NCBI RefSeq assembly: GCF_003390325.1
Contig: NZ_QUOK01000008.1
Location: 124,001-188,000, forward strand
DNA from: Rhodohalobacter sp. SW132
GTDB lineage: Bacteria > Bacteroidota > Rhodothermia > Balneolales > Balneolaceae
Direction: 5' to 3'
Length of the DNA stretch: 64,000 bases
This document shows positions 1 through 10,636 of this stretch, one piece after another. The notes beneath the pieces were generated by a model. That model was not told the origin of the DNA, ran no database searches, and worked only from the letters and a program-made list of their open reading frames with translations. The position numbers and the translations under genes are program-made. The first letter of the stretch is position 1. Each line of letters begins with the position of its first letter.

Positions 1-1935
1 TGGATTAATTATTGCAATTCCCTGCATTGTTGGAAACCAAATTTCCCCCTCCTCCATCTTCCACCCAGCTGGAAAAACCCCTCCATTTACCTCATGATTG
101 GCCATGCCATCAGAGGTATCAAATAATCTTACATTTATTCTTTTTTCTCCGGTTTCATCATGCTTTAGTGCTAATAAATCATCAATTTTCATTCTCTGAA
201 TTCCAAAATTTCCGGAAGTCCACAAATAACCATGGTCATCCTCAATCATTCTGAATATTCCGTTGAACTGCAGGCCATGGCTGCGATTAAACAACCGAAA
301 TGCACCATTTTCCAACACCAGCAGTCCCTCGTTTGTACCAGCCCATATTGACCCTTCAGGATCTTCATAAAGGCTCAAAACCATTTCTGATGACGGTCCG
401 TGATGAATCGAATACCCGGTGGCATTATCATCCCGGTCCAGCTTTAAAATCCCGGTTGATGTTGTGCTAAACCACATATCACCATTGCTGTCTTCAAGAA
501 TGCTGATAAATTCTGCATTTTCATATGATTCGGGAACCTCTACTCTTTCCAAATCTGTATGATTATATAGCCTGTGAATTCCGCCATTTCTTGATGTTAT
601 CCATACATTATCACGGCTATCCTGGTAAATAGCTTGCACCACATTGCCGGCAAGCCCGTCATCCGTCGTAAAAGTGCGGTCAATTTCATTCAATTGTGGA
701 TTGTACCGATACACTCCGTACCCGGTGCCAAAATAAATGTAGTCATCCACTCCATAGATCCCCAGAACCACGCCGTGTGCAATTCCTGCTTCGGGAGTAA
801 TATGGGATATTTCTCCATTTTCAATTCTGTTCACGCCGGCGCCTGCCGTACCGGTCCATACCACACCATTCTGATCCTGGTAAATGGCAAGCGTTATCTC
901 ATTTGAAAGTCCGTCTTCCTCTCTCAGCATTCGAATATCGGCCGGAATCATCTGTATGATTCCATAGCCGGTAGCGGATAACCACACATTTCCGGAATCA
1001 GAAATATAAATATCGTTCACTTCATTGTAGCCGAACTCAATTTCTCTGAGCGTTACAATTTCCTGATTGGTAATCAATTGCACACCCCCCGACCCCATTC
1101 CCGCCCAGATACGTCCGCCATCGGTTAGCCGTAAAACATTTACCTGGTTGTTCGCCAACCCCTTCGAATCATCAATTACTACCACAGAATCCTGAACCTG
1201 GTGAAGTATTCCGGAATTCCGGGTGCCGGCCCAGATATTCCCATCGCTGGATTCTGCTACAGCCCTGATTTCATATCCTGAGAAATCAGGGATTTCCTGA
1301 ATATCACCTGAATCGAAATTATATTTATGAAGTCCGGTGCGGGTACCAATCAATAACCCATCCGAAACACGTTGCAGAGTCATTATGGAACCTTTATTCT
1401 TACTCTCCCATCCGGCAGCTAATTGTATTTCGCCATCTGTCAAAACAATCAGATCACCATCGTGAGTGCCGGCCCAAACATTTCCCCGGCCATCTTCTGA
1501 TATGCTGGTTAACCAGGTGCCTTCTACAAAATCTCTCGCTTCAAATACATCTATTTGATTTCCGTATGCGTGAACAATTGCGTTTGCATTGGCTGCCCAC
1601 ACCCCTCCCGAAGTTGATTTAGATAGGTCATAAAACATGGGTGATACAATCTCCGGCACACTTTCCTGGTTATAATTCCTGAAATTTTTGCCGTCAAACC
1701 GAACAAGACCTTCTTCAGTTGCTGCCCAGAGAAAACCTGTTTCATCTTTCAAAACACTAAATACCGTATTTACAGGTAAGCCTCTCGTGTTATCCCAATT
1801 TTTTGATACAAATTGCTGGTCTGACATTCGCACACTTATCGATTGTGCATTTATTTGCCTCAATCCATCTACCGTAATGAATATGAGTAGAAATAAGAAC
1901 AGAATGAATTTTTGAGCCTTTATTCTACTATTAAT
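1..1935 (-). CDS. Two-component regulator propeller sensor protein (3' end outside window)
   Basis: Seen: an open minus-strand frame runs from about 1935 off the left edge. It encodes repeated Reg_prop-type blades (for example NIWAGTRNSGI, GRIWAGMGSGG, VVWTGTAGAG, GSIWAGTNEG), spaced about 45 residues apart. This is the periplasmic beta-propeller typical of Bacteroidota sensor kinases and hybrid two-component systems; a Y_Y_Y domain, membrane segment and kinase would be expected beyond the edge. A hydrophobic signal-like stretch (KAQKFILFLFLLIF) precedes the first blade, but no ATG, GTG or TTG lies in frame before it. The best starts are ATA at 1923 or ATT at 1935; the first in-frame ATG is only after the hydrophobic stretch. 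The 5' end overlaps or abuts the stop of the upstream giant kinase, so the two are probably co-transcribed. The propeller assignment is firm; the start and the C-terminal output are not known. Confidence 0.85.
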   Translation of the reverse strand, partial: MNSRIKAQKFILFLFLLIFITVDGLRQINAQSISVRMSDQQFVSKNWDNTRGLPVNTVFSVLKDETGFLWAATEEGLVRFDGKNFRNYNQESVPEIVSPMFYDLSKSTSGGVWAANANAIVHAYGNQIDVFEARDFVEGTWLTSISEDGRGNVWAGTHDGDLIVLTDGEIQLAAGWESKNKGSIMTLQRVSDGLLIGTRTGLHKYNFDSGDIQEIPDFSGYEIRAVAESSDGNIWAGTRNSGILHQVQDSVVVIDDSKGLANNQVNVLRLTDGGRIWAGMGSGGVQLITNQEIVTLREIEFGYNEVNDIYISDSGNVWLSATGYGIIQMIPADIRMLREEDGLSNEITLAIYQDQNGVVWTGTAGAGVNRIENGEISHITPEAGIAHGVVLGIYGVDDYIYFGTGYGVYRYNPQLNEIDRTFTTDDGLAGNVVQAIYQDSRDNVWITSRNGGIHRLYNHTDLERVEVPESYENAEFISILEDSNGDMWFSTTSTGILKLDRDDNATGYSIHHGPSSEMVLSLYEDPEGSIWAGTNEGLLVLENGAFRLFNRSHGLQFNGIFRMIEDDHGYLWTSGNFGIQRMKIDDLLALKHDETGEKRINVRLFDTSDGMANHEVNGGVFPAGWKMEEGEIWFPTMQGIAIINP

Positions 1936-4900
1936 TATTATAGGCCATCTGATGCTTTGCGATAGAGAAAATGAATGTACTCCCTTCTCCCTCTTCGGAT
2001 TCCACCCATATTTTTCCTCCATGCTCCTCCACAATTTTTTTGCAGATTGCAAGCCCCATCCCTGTCCCGCTGTATTCATTCGTACCATGGAGTCGCTGAA
2101 AAATGTTGAAAATTTTATCGGCATATGCCGGATTGATCCCAATTCCGTTATCGGTAATTTTGAACTTCCACGTAAGTTCAGTCTCCTCAGATTTGATTAG
2201 AATCTGGGGGGGGACACCATTTTTGCGGTATTTTATTGCATTATTTATGAGATTTAGAAAAAGCTGGCGCACTGAACTTTTAACAGCATGAATTTGAGGA
2301 AGCGGCTCTACATGAACTTCAGCCCCGCTCTCTTCAATCAATTTTTTATTCAGTGTCAATACATCCTCAATCAGCTTTTTTACATCCACAGGCTCTTTTT
2401 CTGTATCTGCCCGGCCAACACGTGAAAACTCCAGCAGATCGAGAATAATCTGTCGCATTCGTTTGGCTCCGTCTGTTGCGAAGTAAATGTATTGCCTCCC
2501 TTTTTCATCCAAAACCGAATCATATTTCTTTTCCAACAGTGCGAGAAAACCTGTGATCATCCGAAGGGGCTCCTGTAAATCGTGTGACGCCACAAAAGCA
2601 AACTGTTCAAGCTCTTCATTGGATGCTTCCAGTTCACGAGCCTGCTTTTTAAGTTTACGATTGAGATTTTTCAGCCGTTCATTCGCTCTTTTTCGCTCTG
2701 TGATATCTCTGAAAAATACCGAGAGTCCAACTTCAGACGGATAGGCGCTGACTTCAAACCAACTGTCAATCGGTTCATAATAATCTTCGAACTGCACCAC
2801 TTCCTGATTTTTCAGTGCATGATTGTAGGCACGATGAGACTCGAGTTCTGTGGCATCGTTGAACACATCCCACAAATATTCACCGAGAATTTCATCTTTT
2901 TGGGTTTTGAGCAGCTCTTCCGCTTTACTGTTCCAATAACTAACTTTAAAGTTTTTATCTACCGCAAAGAAACCATCACCTATACTCTCTAAAATTTCTT
3001 TTTTCTCGTAGTATGCATTTTGGAGTGCAATTTCGGCATCATCATTTTCAATTGCCGATGCAAGATTAATAGATACCGTACGTAAAAATGCAAACTCATC
3101 TTCAGTCCACTGGTGCTGCATCGTACAGTTATCAAAGCCGATAAATCCGCGGAACCGGTTCCCAACCATCACCGGAAGTGCCAGAATAGATTTAATATCC
3201 TGTGATCTTAATAATTCTCTGATCGTTTCATCTTCGACCTCCGAAACGATCCGGTTGTATGGCTGCCCGGAAGACAGCACATCTATAAAGGATTGAATCT
3301 CATGAAATGGAGTATTTTGTAGTTCAGCCCGGTTGATCTGAGGCGTGATCCCTTCTCTCGACCATTCGATTTTCATCGAGGTTTGAGGACCAGTGTTTTC
3401 ATCCTCGTAGTTGTTCTCAAAATAGTAGACTCTGTCAGCCCGGGCGACCTCTCCGAGCATGGAGAGGCACTCATCAAGGGCAGTCAACCAGTTATCCTGT
3501 TTCAATAGCTGCCCGTTGAAAATGGAAATAGCGTCAAGCTGACGAGTTTTTTCTACCAAACGGGCTTGTTCTTCCTTACGCTGGGTAATTTTTTTAAAAT
3601 AAACGGCGATTCCATCTTCCGATGGATAAGCTGAAATATCAAACCAATCCTCAAGAGGCGGATAATAATACTCAAATGACCGAGCCTTATTACTATCCAA
3701 AGTCTTATGGTACAAATCAAAAAGTTTAGTTTCTGCAGCCGGTGCAAATACTTCCCACAGTGATTTACCAATTATCTCATCAGAAGAACGTTTGAGAACC
3801 TTCTCAGCCTCACTATTGAAGTATGTGATAATCCAGTTTTTATCTACGGCGTAAAACGCATCAGAAATGCTCTCAAGAATTCTGTTTCTCTCTGCATAGG
3901 CTTCTTGCAGTTCACGATCCGAGATGTCGCGCTCAATAGCCGTTGATAGGCTGGCAGTAATAGTAGTGAGAGCTTCTACTTCTTCGTCGGTCCAGAACCG
4001 TTCAACCGTGCAATTATCAAAGCCTACAAATCCATAAAAATCTCCGTTAACAACAACCGGGAAGCAAAGAAACGCCTTAATATTCTGCTCATCCATCACA
4101 TGTCTTACCATAGAGTCATCCGGCACTTTCGACCTCAGTGCGGTCGATGGATTTCCATCTATCATAGGTCCCAGAAGTTCCGGAACTTCAGAAAAAGGGA
4201 TATTTTGCATTTCAGGATTCTCGAATTGTGAATCTATATCTCCACGTGTCCACTCAAGCTTCTGGCTGGTGAATTGCTCGCCGGTTTCGGGGTTGGTATA
4301 GTTTTGGAAATAGTAAACACGATCGGCCTGAATTGCCTCCCCTATGATCTCAAGATTTTGCTCAAGAGCGCTGAACCAGTTTTGGTAGTTCAGCAGCGCA
4401 CTGTTCAGTTTTGAAATCGCATCGATTTGTCTCGATTTTTTCTTGAGTTTCTCTTCTGCAGATTTCCGGTCATGAATATCCTGAAAACTGCCATAAATCC
4501 GTTTGGCTTCACCATCTACAATTTCAGCCTGTCCTATGCACCGGACCCATCTTTTCTTTCCGTGAGAAGTAATCAGTAAAAGCTCTTCATCAAAAGGTTC
4601 ACCACTGCTTAATGCATTCTCGACGGCATCCTGTATCTTTTCTTTACTTTCAGGAGTATAAAATTCAAAACCGCCGGTAAGTGTAGGGTTGTATTCCTCA
4701 TCCACTTCAAGAATTTCGCGGGTCATTTCGGACCAGTACATTTTGTTGTCACTCTTTTGCAGGTCAAGTTCCCAGCTTCCCACACGCGCAAGCCTGGTCG
4801 TTTGTTCAAGCAGATTTTCAAGCTCTTTTTTCTCGGTGATATCGAAAATGATGGAGTCCCAGACTACTGTACCATCCGCGAATTTTTGGGGAGTGCCATA

Positions 4901-7900
4901 CCCTTCCTGCCACCTGAGAGTCCCGTTGGGATGATAGTAGCGCCAGGAATAATGCCAATCGTCCAATGAATTAGCTGATTTGAGAATCGATTTTTGTACC
5001 CCTTGAATATCTTCATGATGACAATTAGCCCAGATTCTGTTAAAATCTTCCATGGCATCTTCTGCAGAAATCCCCCAAATGTCTATAGATCCCTCACTTA
5101 AATATTTCACGCTGTCGTTACCATCGGGATACAGTAAATATTGAAAAACAACTCCGGGAAGATTGTCAGTTGTGTTTTTCAGACGAATTTCAACACTTTT
5201 CCGGTCATGAATATCCTGAAAACTCCCATAAATCCTGACGCAATTCCCATCTGCAAATTCAGCTTCACCAATTGTACGAATCCACTTCTCGTTGCCTTTT
5301 GCGGTAATAATGGGGAGTTCAAAATCCCAGGAAGTGCCATTATTTATTGCCTCATCAACGGCCTTAAGAATAGTTTCTCTGGGTTTACCTTCTTTATAAT
5401 AGTTGATACCGTCTTCAAGGTCAGGTGTAAATCCCGGTTCTTCCTCGTGAATCTGCCGTGTAATATCCGACCAGAATAACTTCTCTTCAATCAAATCTAC
5501 CTCCCAGCTGCCAATTTTAGCAAGTCGGTTGGCTTTACTAAGTAGTTCTTCAAGCTCCTTTTTTTCATGGATATCTTGTAAACTGCCATAAAGCCGTATA
5601 CATTTTCCATTAATAAATTCTGCCTCACCAATGGAACGGACCCATTTTTCATTGCCACTTGCAGATTTAATTTTAACCTCAATATCCCATGACTCACCGG
5701 TTTCAATTGCCTTTTGAGAAACATCCCACATTTTTTCCCGGTCTTCTCCCTCTTTATAAAAGTTTAAATTACTTTCTACAGTGGGTTCAAATTCACGGTC
5801 AACATTAAAAATTTCATAAATCACATTCGACCAATAGATTTTTTCATTTCTTAAATCGAGTTCCCAGCTCCCGATTTTAGCCATTCGGCTGGCCTGAGCA
5901 AGTAACTCTTCCAGCTCTTTTTTCTCCGTTATATCTTTAGCCACGCTATAAGCAATCCCTTCTTCCGTAAATAACCGGGAAGCCCAGGAAAGATTTACTA
6001 TACTGCCGGATTTTGTGATATATCTATTATCGAAGTTGTGTTTTTCGTCTTCTGTTGGGGTTTCGCTAAATTCATTTTCTGTTTTTTCTCTATCCTCCGG
6101 ATGTACAAAATCGAGGATCGGCTTGGTTAAGAGTTCTTCTTCTGTATAACCCAGTAATTCACTCATGGCTGGATTCACTTTTTTAAAATATCCATCAAAT
6201 CCTGCAATACAGATAATGTCCGGTGCGGAATCAAACAGACGTGACAGTTCTTCCTCCACCTGTTTTCTTTGAATTTCTTCGCCAAGATGCAGAGCCACTG
6301 CTTTCAGAACTGAGGTAAATAGCTGAATTCCGGATTCAAAAGCCGACTTTCCAAGAACCAGCACGCCGATGTGATCTCCGCGATACTTGATTGGAAAGCC
6401 ATACCCGGAGGTTATTTTTTTCTTTTTAGCTAACTCTTTACGAACAATATCGCTGTGATTTTGCAAATCTTTCCAGATTTGTAAAGAATCTGATTCCCAT
6501 GTAATGCCCGGCAAGCCGGTACCGTATGTCAATACCTCAACCTCATCATTACCTTCTCGTCCATAAATCCTGCGATCTGTCGACGCAGCAAGCTTAATGG
6601 AGCTTCCTGTTTCATCTGTCAGCCAAATTTCTGACAGTTGAAAATTGCCGAAATCCTGAATTACCGAGAGTGTTTTTTGCAAAGAATACCTCACATTATC
6701 CGCCTCATTAAAAATGTGGCTGATATCTGATATCAGCTCCTGTTGCAGTTCTCTGCTTTTTCTTAGCGTAATATCTTTTTCAATAGCAATCCAGTGGGTA
6801 TACGCACCACTGCTGTTTGAAATTGGAGTTACGGACAGGTGCACCCAGAACTCATCTCCGTTTTTTTTGTAGTTGATGGTTTCCAGTTCAACAGATTCCC
6901 ATCGCCGCAGTTTTTCTCCCATTTCTTCCAATGCCTCGTGGTCACTGTTCGGACCCTGCAGCAGGCGTGGTGTTTTGCCCATTACTTCGTTTGCACTGTA
7001 GCCTGTCATTTTTTCGAAGGCTTCATTCACGTAAACAATTTCCGGGCCATCGGGCGCTTCCAGCGGAAGTGCCCGCGTCACCATTACCGCTTCGTTCACA
7101 TTTGTAACAATCTGCTCCATCAAACGCAGCTGCTGCTCTTCTTTTTTCCGATACGTGATATCTTCGATGGCGCCGATCACCCGCACCGTTCGTCCTTCAT
7201 CATCCCTCACAACAATCGCTTTATCACGTACAAAAGCGTATGTACCGTCGGCTTTTTTAAACCGGTATTCCTGGTCCCACCGATCTTTTTTACCGGTCAT
7301 CATCCGTTCTGCCAATTCCTCGATCTTGTTCAGATCATTAGGATGAATTTTATCCATCCATCGTGAAATTCCCTCTTCTCCATTTTCTCTTTCGTACCCG
7401 AACAGCTTTTTAAACCCTTCACCCCAAAATAGCTCCCCTGTTGCAGGTACATAATCCCATATGGCATCAGACGTTGCCTGTGTTACATATTCGTACCGTT
7501 CGTTCGACTCTTCCGCAGCTTCTCTTGCTTTTACCTGATCGGTTACATCCACACCAAAAGTGAACAATCCTTCCACTTCGCCATCGCGGTTTTTGTTCGG
7601 GATAAAGGTGAAATCAAGAATAATCTCCTCCAGATTCCCACTATCGTTTTTATCAATCCACATGGAAACTTCCCGTTCCCGTACAACTTCACCTGTTTGA
7701 AATGCCCGGTCGAGCAGCTCAATTACCTGTTGGCCTGCAGTTTCCGGCAATACCTCGAGTACCGTTTTACCAATCACATCCACTTTACCAATTAACGAGA
7801 GGTAGTTAGGGTTTGTGACCACATATTCATGTTTCACTCCTCTCAGAATGCAGGCGAATGCGGGAAGCTGCATAAACATTTTTTCGTACCGCTCTCTCTC

Positions 7901-9004
7901 TCTGAAAGCAGCTTTTTGTGCTTCTTTCAACTCAGTTGCATTTTTTGCCACACAATACATCAGCCGGTCGAACTTGTCCCACCGGGCTGACCAGATTATA
8001 TCCACAACAGAGCCATCTTTTCGAATGTAGCGATTTTCGAAATTGGTTACAGATCTGCCCTGCCGTATCTCTTCGGCCATCTTCGCAGTTTTTTTCTCAT
8101 CTCCGGGATGAACCATATCCATAAACGGTTTTCCGATAATCTCGTCCGGATTGTACCCCCATAACTCTTTGGCAGCTCCGCTCACCTTGCGAAACAGGCC
8201 TTCTTCATCAATAGTACAGATGACGTCGAGCGACTGATCCATCACCTTTCGCAGAGCTTCTTCTGCCTTTTTACGTTCAGAAATATCACTGATGGAACCG
8301 ATCAACTGTGTTGCATTTCCCTTTTTATCAAAAAGGGGCGTAACACTTACCAGTCCTGTAACCGGGCGGCCGCTGAGAATTAGTGTCTCTTCCCATCTAA
8401 GGTTCTCTTTTTTTTGGATTGCCTCGCGATATTTACCTTTCACAAAATCGATTGCTTCTTCAGGCAATACGTCTTCCAGTTCTGCACCGATGACGTCCTT
8501 TTTTTGCAGATTCATATTCTGCAGGAACTGGCGGTTCACGGATATAAATCGATATCTGTCTTCGCCCTCAACCCGAAGGGTGAAAATTGCATCACTCAGT
8601 GTATCGAAAGTTTTTTGAAGCTGATCTTTTTGTGATATGACCCGGGTTTTCGCCTTTTTGCTTTCAGATCTATCGATGATCCTTATGCTTGCGAGCGTTT
8701 CTCCGCCATCTGTCTGGAATAATGAACTTGAAAACTCACACCAGAAGTGCTCTCCATTTTTGCGCACAGCAACCAGTTCACCTCTCGTGCTGCCGGTCTC
8801 ATTCCTCTCCTTAATACGCTCATTCAGCCATGGCGATTCCGGGTCGATTAACTCCTTTTCCTCAAGATGAAGGATCTCTTCCTGCGAATAACCAAACATT
8901 TTGCATGCTGCATCATTCGCCTCAAGGATCCTTCCTTCCTGCGTGGATATAAAAAGTGCTTCGGGTGAATTTCTAAACAGTGCCCGGTATTTTTTATCAG
9001 ACAT
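1931..9004 (-). CDS. Giant multi-PAS/GAF sensor histidine kinase (2357 aa)
   Basis: Seen: no signal peptide or clear membrane segment, so probably cytoplasmic. Order by motif, with approximate residues: PAS at 5, 135, 255, 375, 500 and 630; GAF at 755; PAS at 920, 1035, 1155, 1270 and 1400; GAF at 1530; PAS at 1705; GAF at 1830; PAS at 2000; then a short coiled coil, a HisKA domain with the phospho-accepting His in FVASHDLQEP (about 2135), and HATPase_c with N box LINNAIKYR, DNGIGI and GTGMGLAICKKI (about 2250-2330). The three SWEL/SWEVDL-type PAS units and the two GAF-PAS units are internal duplications, visible even at DNA level. It autophosphorylates by family knowledge; the ligand, cofactor and partner regulator are not shown. 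It ends in the start region of the propeller sensor and follows a REC-kinase by 32 bases, suggesting an operon. Confidence 0.93.
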   Translation of the reverse strand: MSDKKYRALFRNSPEALFISTQEGRILEANDAACKMFGYSQEEILHLEEKELIDPESPWLNERIKERNETGSTRGELVAVRKNGEHFWCEFSSSLFQTDGGETLASIRIIDRSESKKAKTRVISQKDQLQKTFDTLSDAIFTLRVEGEDRYRFISVNRQFLQNMNLQKKDVIGAELEDVLPEEAIDFVKGKYREAIQKKENLRWEETLILSGRPVTGLVSVTPLFDKKGNATQLIGSISDISERKKAEEALRKVMDQSLDVICTIDEEGLFRKVSGAAKELWGYNPDEIIGKPFMDMVHPGDEKKTAKMAEEIRQGRSVTNFENRYIRKDGSVVDIIWSARWDKFDRLMYCVAKNATELKEAQKAAFRERERYEKMFMQLPAFACILRGVKHEYVVTNPNYLSLIGKVDVIGKTVLEVLPETAGQQVIELLDRAFQTGEVVREREVSMWIDKNDSGNLEEIILDFTFIPNKNRDGEVEGLFTFGVDVTDQVKAREAAEESNERYEYVTQATSDAIWDYVPATGELFWGEGFKKLFGYERENGEEGISRWMDKIHPNDLNKIEELAERMMTGKKDRWDQEYRFKKADGTYAFVRDKAIVVRDDEGRTVRVIGAIEDITYRKKEEQQLRLMEQIVTNVNEAVMVTRALPLEAPDGPEIVYVNEAFEKMTGYSANEVMGKTPRLLQGPNSDHEALEEMGEKLRRWESVELETINYKKNGDEFWVHLSVTPISNSSGAYTHWIAIEKDITLRKSRELQQELISDISHIFNEADNVRYSLQKTLSVIQDFGNFQLSEIWLTDETGSSIKLAASTDRRIYGREGNDEVEVLTYGTGLPGITWESDSLQIWKDLQNHSDIVRKELAKKKKITSGYGFPIKYRGDHIGVLVLGKSAFESGIQLFTSVLKAVALHLGEEIQRKQVEEELSRLFDSAPDIICIAGFDGYFKKVNPAMSELLGYTEEELLTKPILDFVHPEDREKTENEFSETPTEDEKHNFDNRYITKSGSIVNLSWASRLFTEEGIAYSVAKDITEKKELEELLAQASRMAKIGSWELDLRNEKIYWSNVIYEIFNVDREFEPTVESNLNFYKEGEDREKMWDVSQKAIETGESWDIEVKIKSASGNEKWVRSIGEAEFINGKCIRLYGSLQDIHEKKELEELLSKANRLAKIGSWEVDLIEEKLFWSDITRQIHEEEPGFTPDLEDGINYYKEGKPRETILKAVDEAINNGTSWDFELPIITAKGNEKWIRTIGEAEFADGNCVRIYGSFQDIHDRKSVEIRLKNTTDNLPGVVFQYLLYPDGNDSVKYLSEGSIDIWGISAEDAMEDFNRIWANCHHEDIQGVQKSILKSANSLDDWHYSWRYYHPNGTLRWQEGYGTPQKFADGTVVWDSIIFDITEKKELENLLEQTTRLARVGSWELDLQKSDNKMYWSEMTREILEVDEEYNPTLTGGFEFYTPESKEKIQDAVENALSSGEPFDEELLLITSHGKKRWVRCIGQAEIVDGEAKRIYGSFQDIHDRKSAEEKLKKKSRQIDAISKLNSALLNYQNWFSALEQNLEIIGEAIQADRVYYFQNYTNPETGEQFTSQKLEWTRGDIDSQFENPEMQNIPFSEVPELLGPMIDGNPSTALRSKVPDDSMVRHVMDEQNIKAFLCFPVVVNGDFYGFVGFDNCTVERFWTDEEVEALTTITASLSTAIERDISDRELQEAYAERNRILESISDAFYAVDKNWIITYFNSEAEKVLKRSSDEIIGKSLWEVFAPAAETKLFDLYHKTLDSNKARSFEYYYPPLEDWFDISAYPSEDGIAVYFKKITQRKEEQARLVEKTRQLDAISIFNGQLLKQDNWLTALDECLSMLGEVARADRVYYFENNYEDENTGPQTSMKIEWSREGITPQINRAELQNTPFHEIQSFIDVLSSGQPYNRIVSEVEDETIRELLRSQDIKSILALPVMVGNRFRGFIGFDNCTMQHQWTEDEFAFLRTVSINLASAIENDDAEIALQNAYYEKKEILESIGDGFFAVDKNFKVSYWNSKAEELLKTQKDEILGEYLWDVFNDATELESHRAYNHALKNQEVVQFEDYYEPIDSWFEVSAYPSEVGLSVFFRDITERKRANERLKNLNRKLKKQARELEASNEELEQFAFVASHDLQEPLRMITGFLALLEKKYDSVLDEKGRQYIYFATDGAKRMRQIILDLLEFSRVGRADTEKEPVDVKKLIEDVLTLNKKLIEESGAEVHVEPLPQIHAVKSSVRQLFLNLINNAIKYRKNGVPPQILIKSEETELTWKFKITDNGIGINPAYADKIFNIFQRLHGTNEYSGTGMGLAICKKIVEEHGGKIWVESEEGEGSTFIFSIAKHQMAYNN

Positions 9005-9036
9005 ACAGATTATTTATTATGGATTGTGAAGTCCGT

Positions 9037-10500
9037 TTACATAAAGTCAGACGGAATCTCCAGATCAACCTGGAGGCCACCCTCCCTTGTATTACTAAAC
9101 TCGATCTCACCACCAAACCGCAACATACGGCTCTCTACGTTTCTAAGTCCAAACCCTAAACTTTCAGGATCAATATAATTAAAGCCCGTTCCATCATCTT
9201 TAATCGTTATATATAAACATCCGTTTATCTCTTCTGCAGTGATTACTGCCCGCGAAGCCTGGGAATGTTTAACAATGTTGTTGCATAATTCCTGAATCGC
9301 ACGATACACATTCACTTTAAATTTACGCTTAAATTCAGTTTCTGTCCTGAGGTGATTATTCAGCACAAACTCAATAGAGCCGGCTTGCACCAATTGACGG
9401 ACAAGCTGCTCCAGCAATTCACTGAGGGAAGATTCATCAAATTCAGCCGATTTCAGGTTGTGAGAGATATCTCGGGTTTGCATGGTGGTTTTTAACAGCA
9501 GATCATAAAGCCGCTCCACCTCTTCGGTTACGGTTTGACCTCTTTTTAATTTATCGGCGATGTTTTGGGTAAACATTCCACAAGCAACCAGCTGCTGCAC
9601 AATTCCGTCGTGTAATTCAGATGAAATCCGGTTTCGTTCAGCCTCTTCAGCTCTGCGTGAACTTTCGAGAAGCTTCTCCTGCATTTTCACTTTTTCGGTT
9701 GCATCCTGAATTTGCAGAAGTACTGATTTTTTTCCTTCATAAAAAATATAGTGTCCTTTCACTTCAGCGAAGAAAACAGTCCCATTTCTTTTTTTATGGT
9801 TGTAATGCCCGGTTTCAAGGTTCAGCGCTTTACCCTCACGGAAGTCATTACTGTCTGACGGAAGTACAGAAGCTGATTCGTTCTTATAAATATCGTCAAT
9901 TTTCAGATTGACAAACTGAGATTTTGTAAAACCATATTTCAGTTCTGCTTCATGATTTGATGCTAAAATCCGGCGATTCTGCAAGTCCCAAATCAGTATG
10001 GATGAAGGGTTATTTTCAAAGAGATACCGATATCTCTGTTCTGATTCCCGAAGTTTTTTTGATGCTTGCTTCCTCTCGATGCTAAACCGGATACTTTTCC
10101 AAAGGGTGTTGGGATTCAGCTCATCTTTCACAAGGTAGTCGGATACCCCAAGGTTTAACGATTTTATGCTAAACTGCATATCTGCATATCCTGTAAGAAT
10201 AACGACCGGTACAGTATTTTCACTCAGGGCCAGGATATTTTTTATCAGCTCTTCTCCCTCAGCATCCGACAGCTTCAGATCGAGTAAAATCAAATCAGGA
10301 AGAACGGTACTTTTTTTCAGCAGATTTTCTGCCTCCTGGTATGATTTGGCAATTTCGCAATCCATTTCATTGCTGATTGATGCAAGGTATTCCTCGATCA
10401 AAACAATATCACCGGGATTATCTTCGATTAGCAGCAGTTGATATTCAGCATCAGGAAAATGGTCCATCACATCCGGAGTATCCGTGGTGGTTAACAGCAT
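9037..10500 (-). CDS. REC-PAS-HisKA_3 hybrid histidine kinase
   Basis: Seen in the 487-aa product: an N-terminal receiver domain (about residues 20-145; acidic pocket in LLLIEDNPGD, phospho-accepting Asp74 in LILLDLKLSD, Lys in YLVKDE), a PAS domain (about 155-275, FENNPSSILIWD), then a NarX/DegS-type HisKA_3 dimerisation helix with the His in SSELHDGIVQQL (about 295) and a HATPase_c domain (N box ELCNNIVKHS, DDGTGFN, GFGLRNVESRM). The receiver precedes the kinase core, so this protein may take phosphate from a neighbouring kinase and pass on or modulate the signal. There is no DNA-binding output. It lies 136 bases downstream of another kinase and 32 bases upstream of the giant kinase. Confidence 0.92.
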   Translation of the reverse strand: MLLTTTDTPDVMDHFPDAEYQLLLIEDNPGDIVLIEEYLASISNEMDCEIAKSYQEAENLLKKSTVLPDLILLDLKLSDAEGEELIKNILALSENTVPVVILTGYADMQFSIKSLNLGVSDYLVKDELNPNTLWKSIRFSIERKQASKKLRESEQRYRYLFENNPSSILIWDLQNRRILASNHEAELKYGFTKSQFVNLKIDDIYKNESASVLPSDSNDFREGKALNLETGHYNHKKRNGTVFFAEVKGHYIFYEGKKSVLLQIQDATEKVKMQEKLLESSRRAEEAERNRISSELHDGIVQQLVACGMFTQNIADKLKRGQTVTEEVERLYDLLLKTTMQTRDISHNLKSAEFDESSLSELLEQLVRQLVQAGSIEFVLNNHLRTETEFKRKFKVNVYRAIQELCNNIVKHSQASRAVITAEEINGCLYITIKDDGTGFNYIDPESLGFGLRNVESRMLRFGGEIEFSNTREGGLQVDLEIPSDFM

Positions 10501-10636
10501 AATTTTTTAAGCCATTATATTATAGTTGTACGACATCACCTATACAAAAAATTTATTTCAACGTTTAAACGATTTGTGCCGTATGTATTTAAAAATTTGT
10601 TGCGACCCTATATTTTATCATAGATAATACGATACA

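Noticed and set aside
6839-7366. 175-codon plus-strand frame inside the giant kinase
   Set aside because: Fully antisense to PAS-domain coding sequence; a shadow of the real gene.
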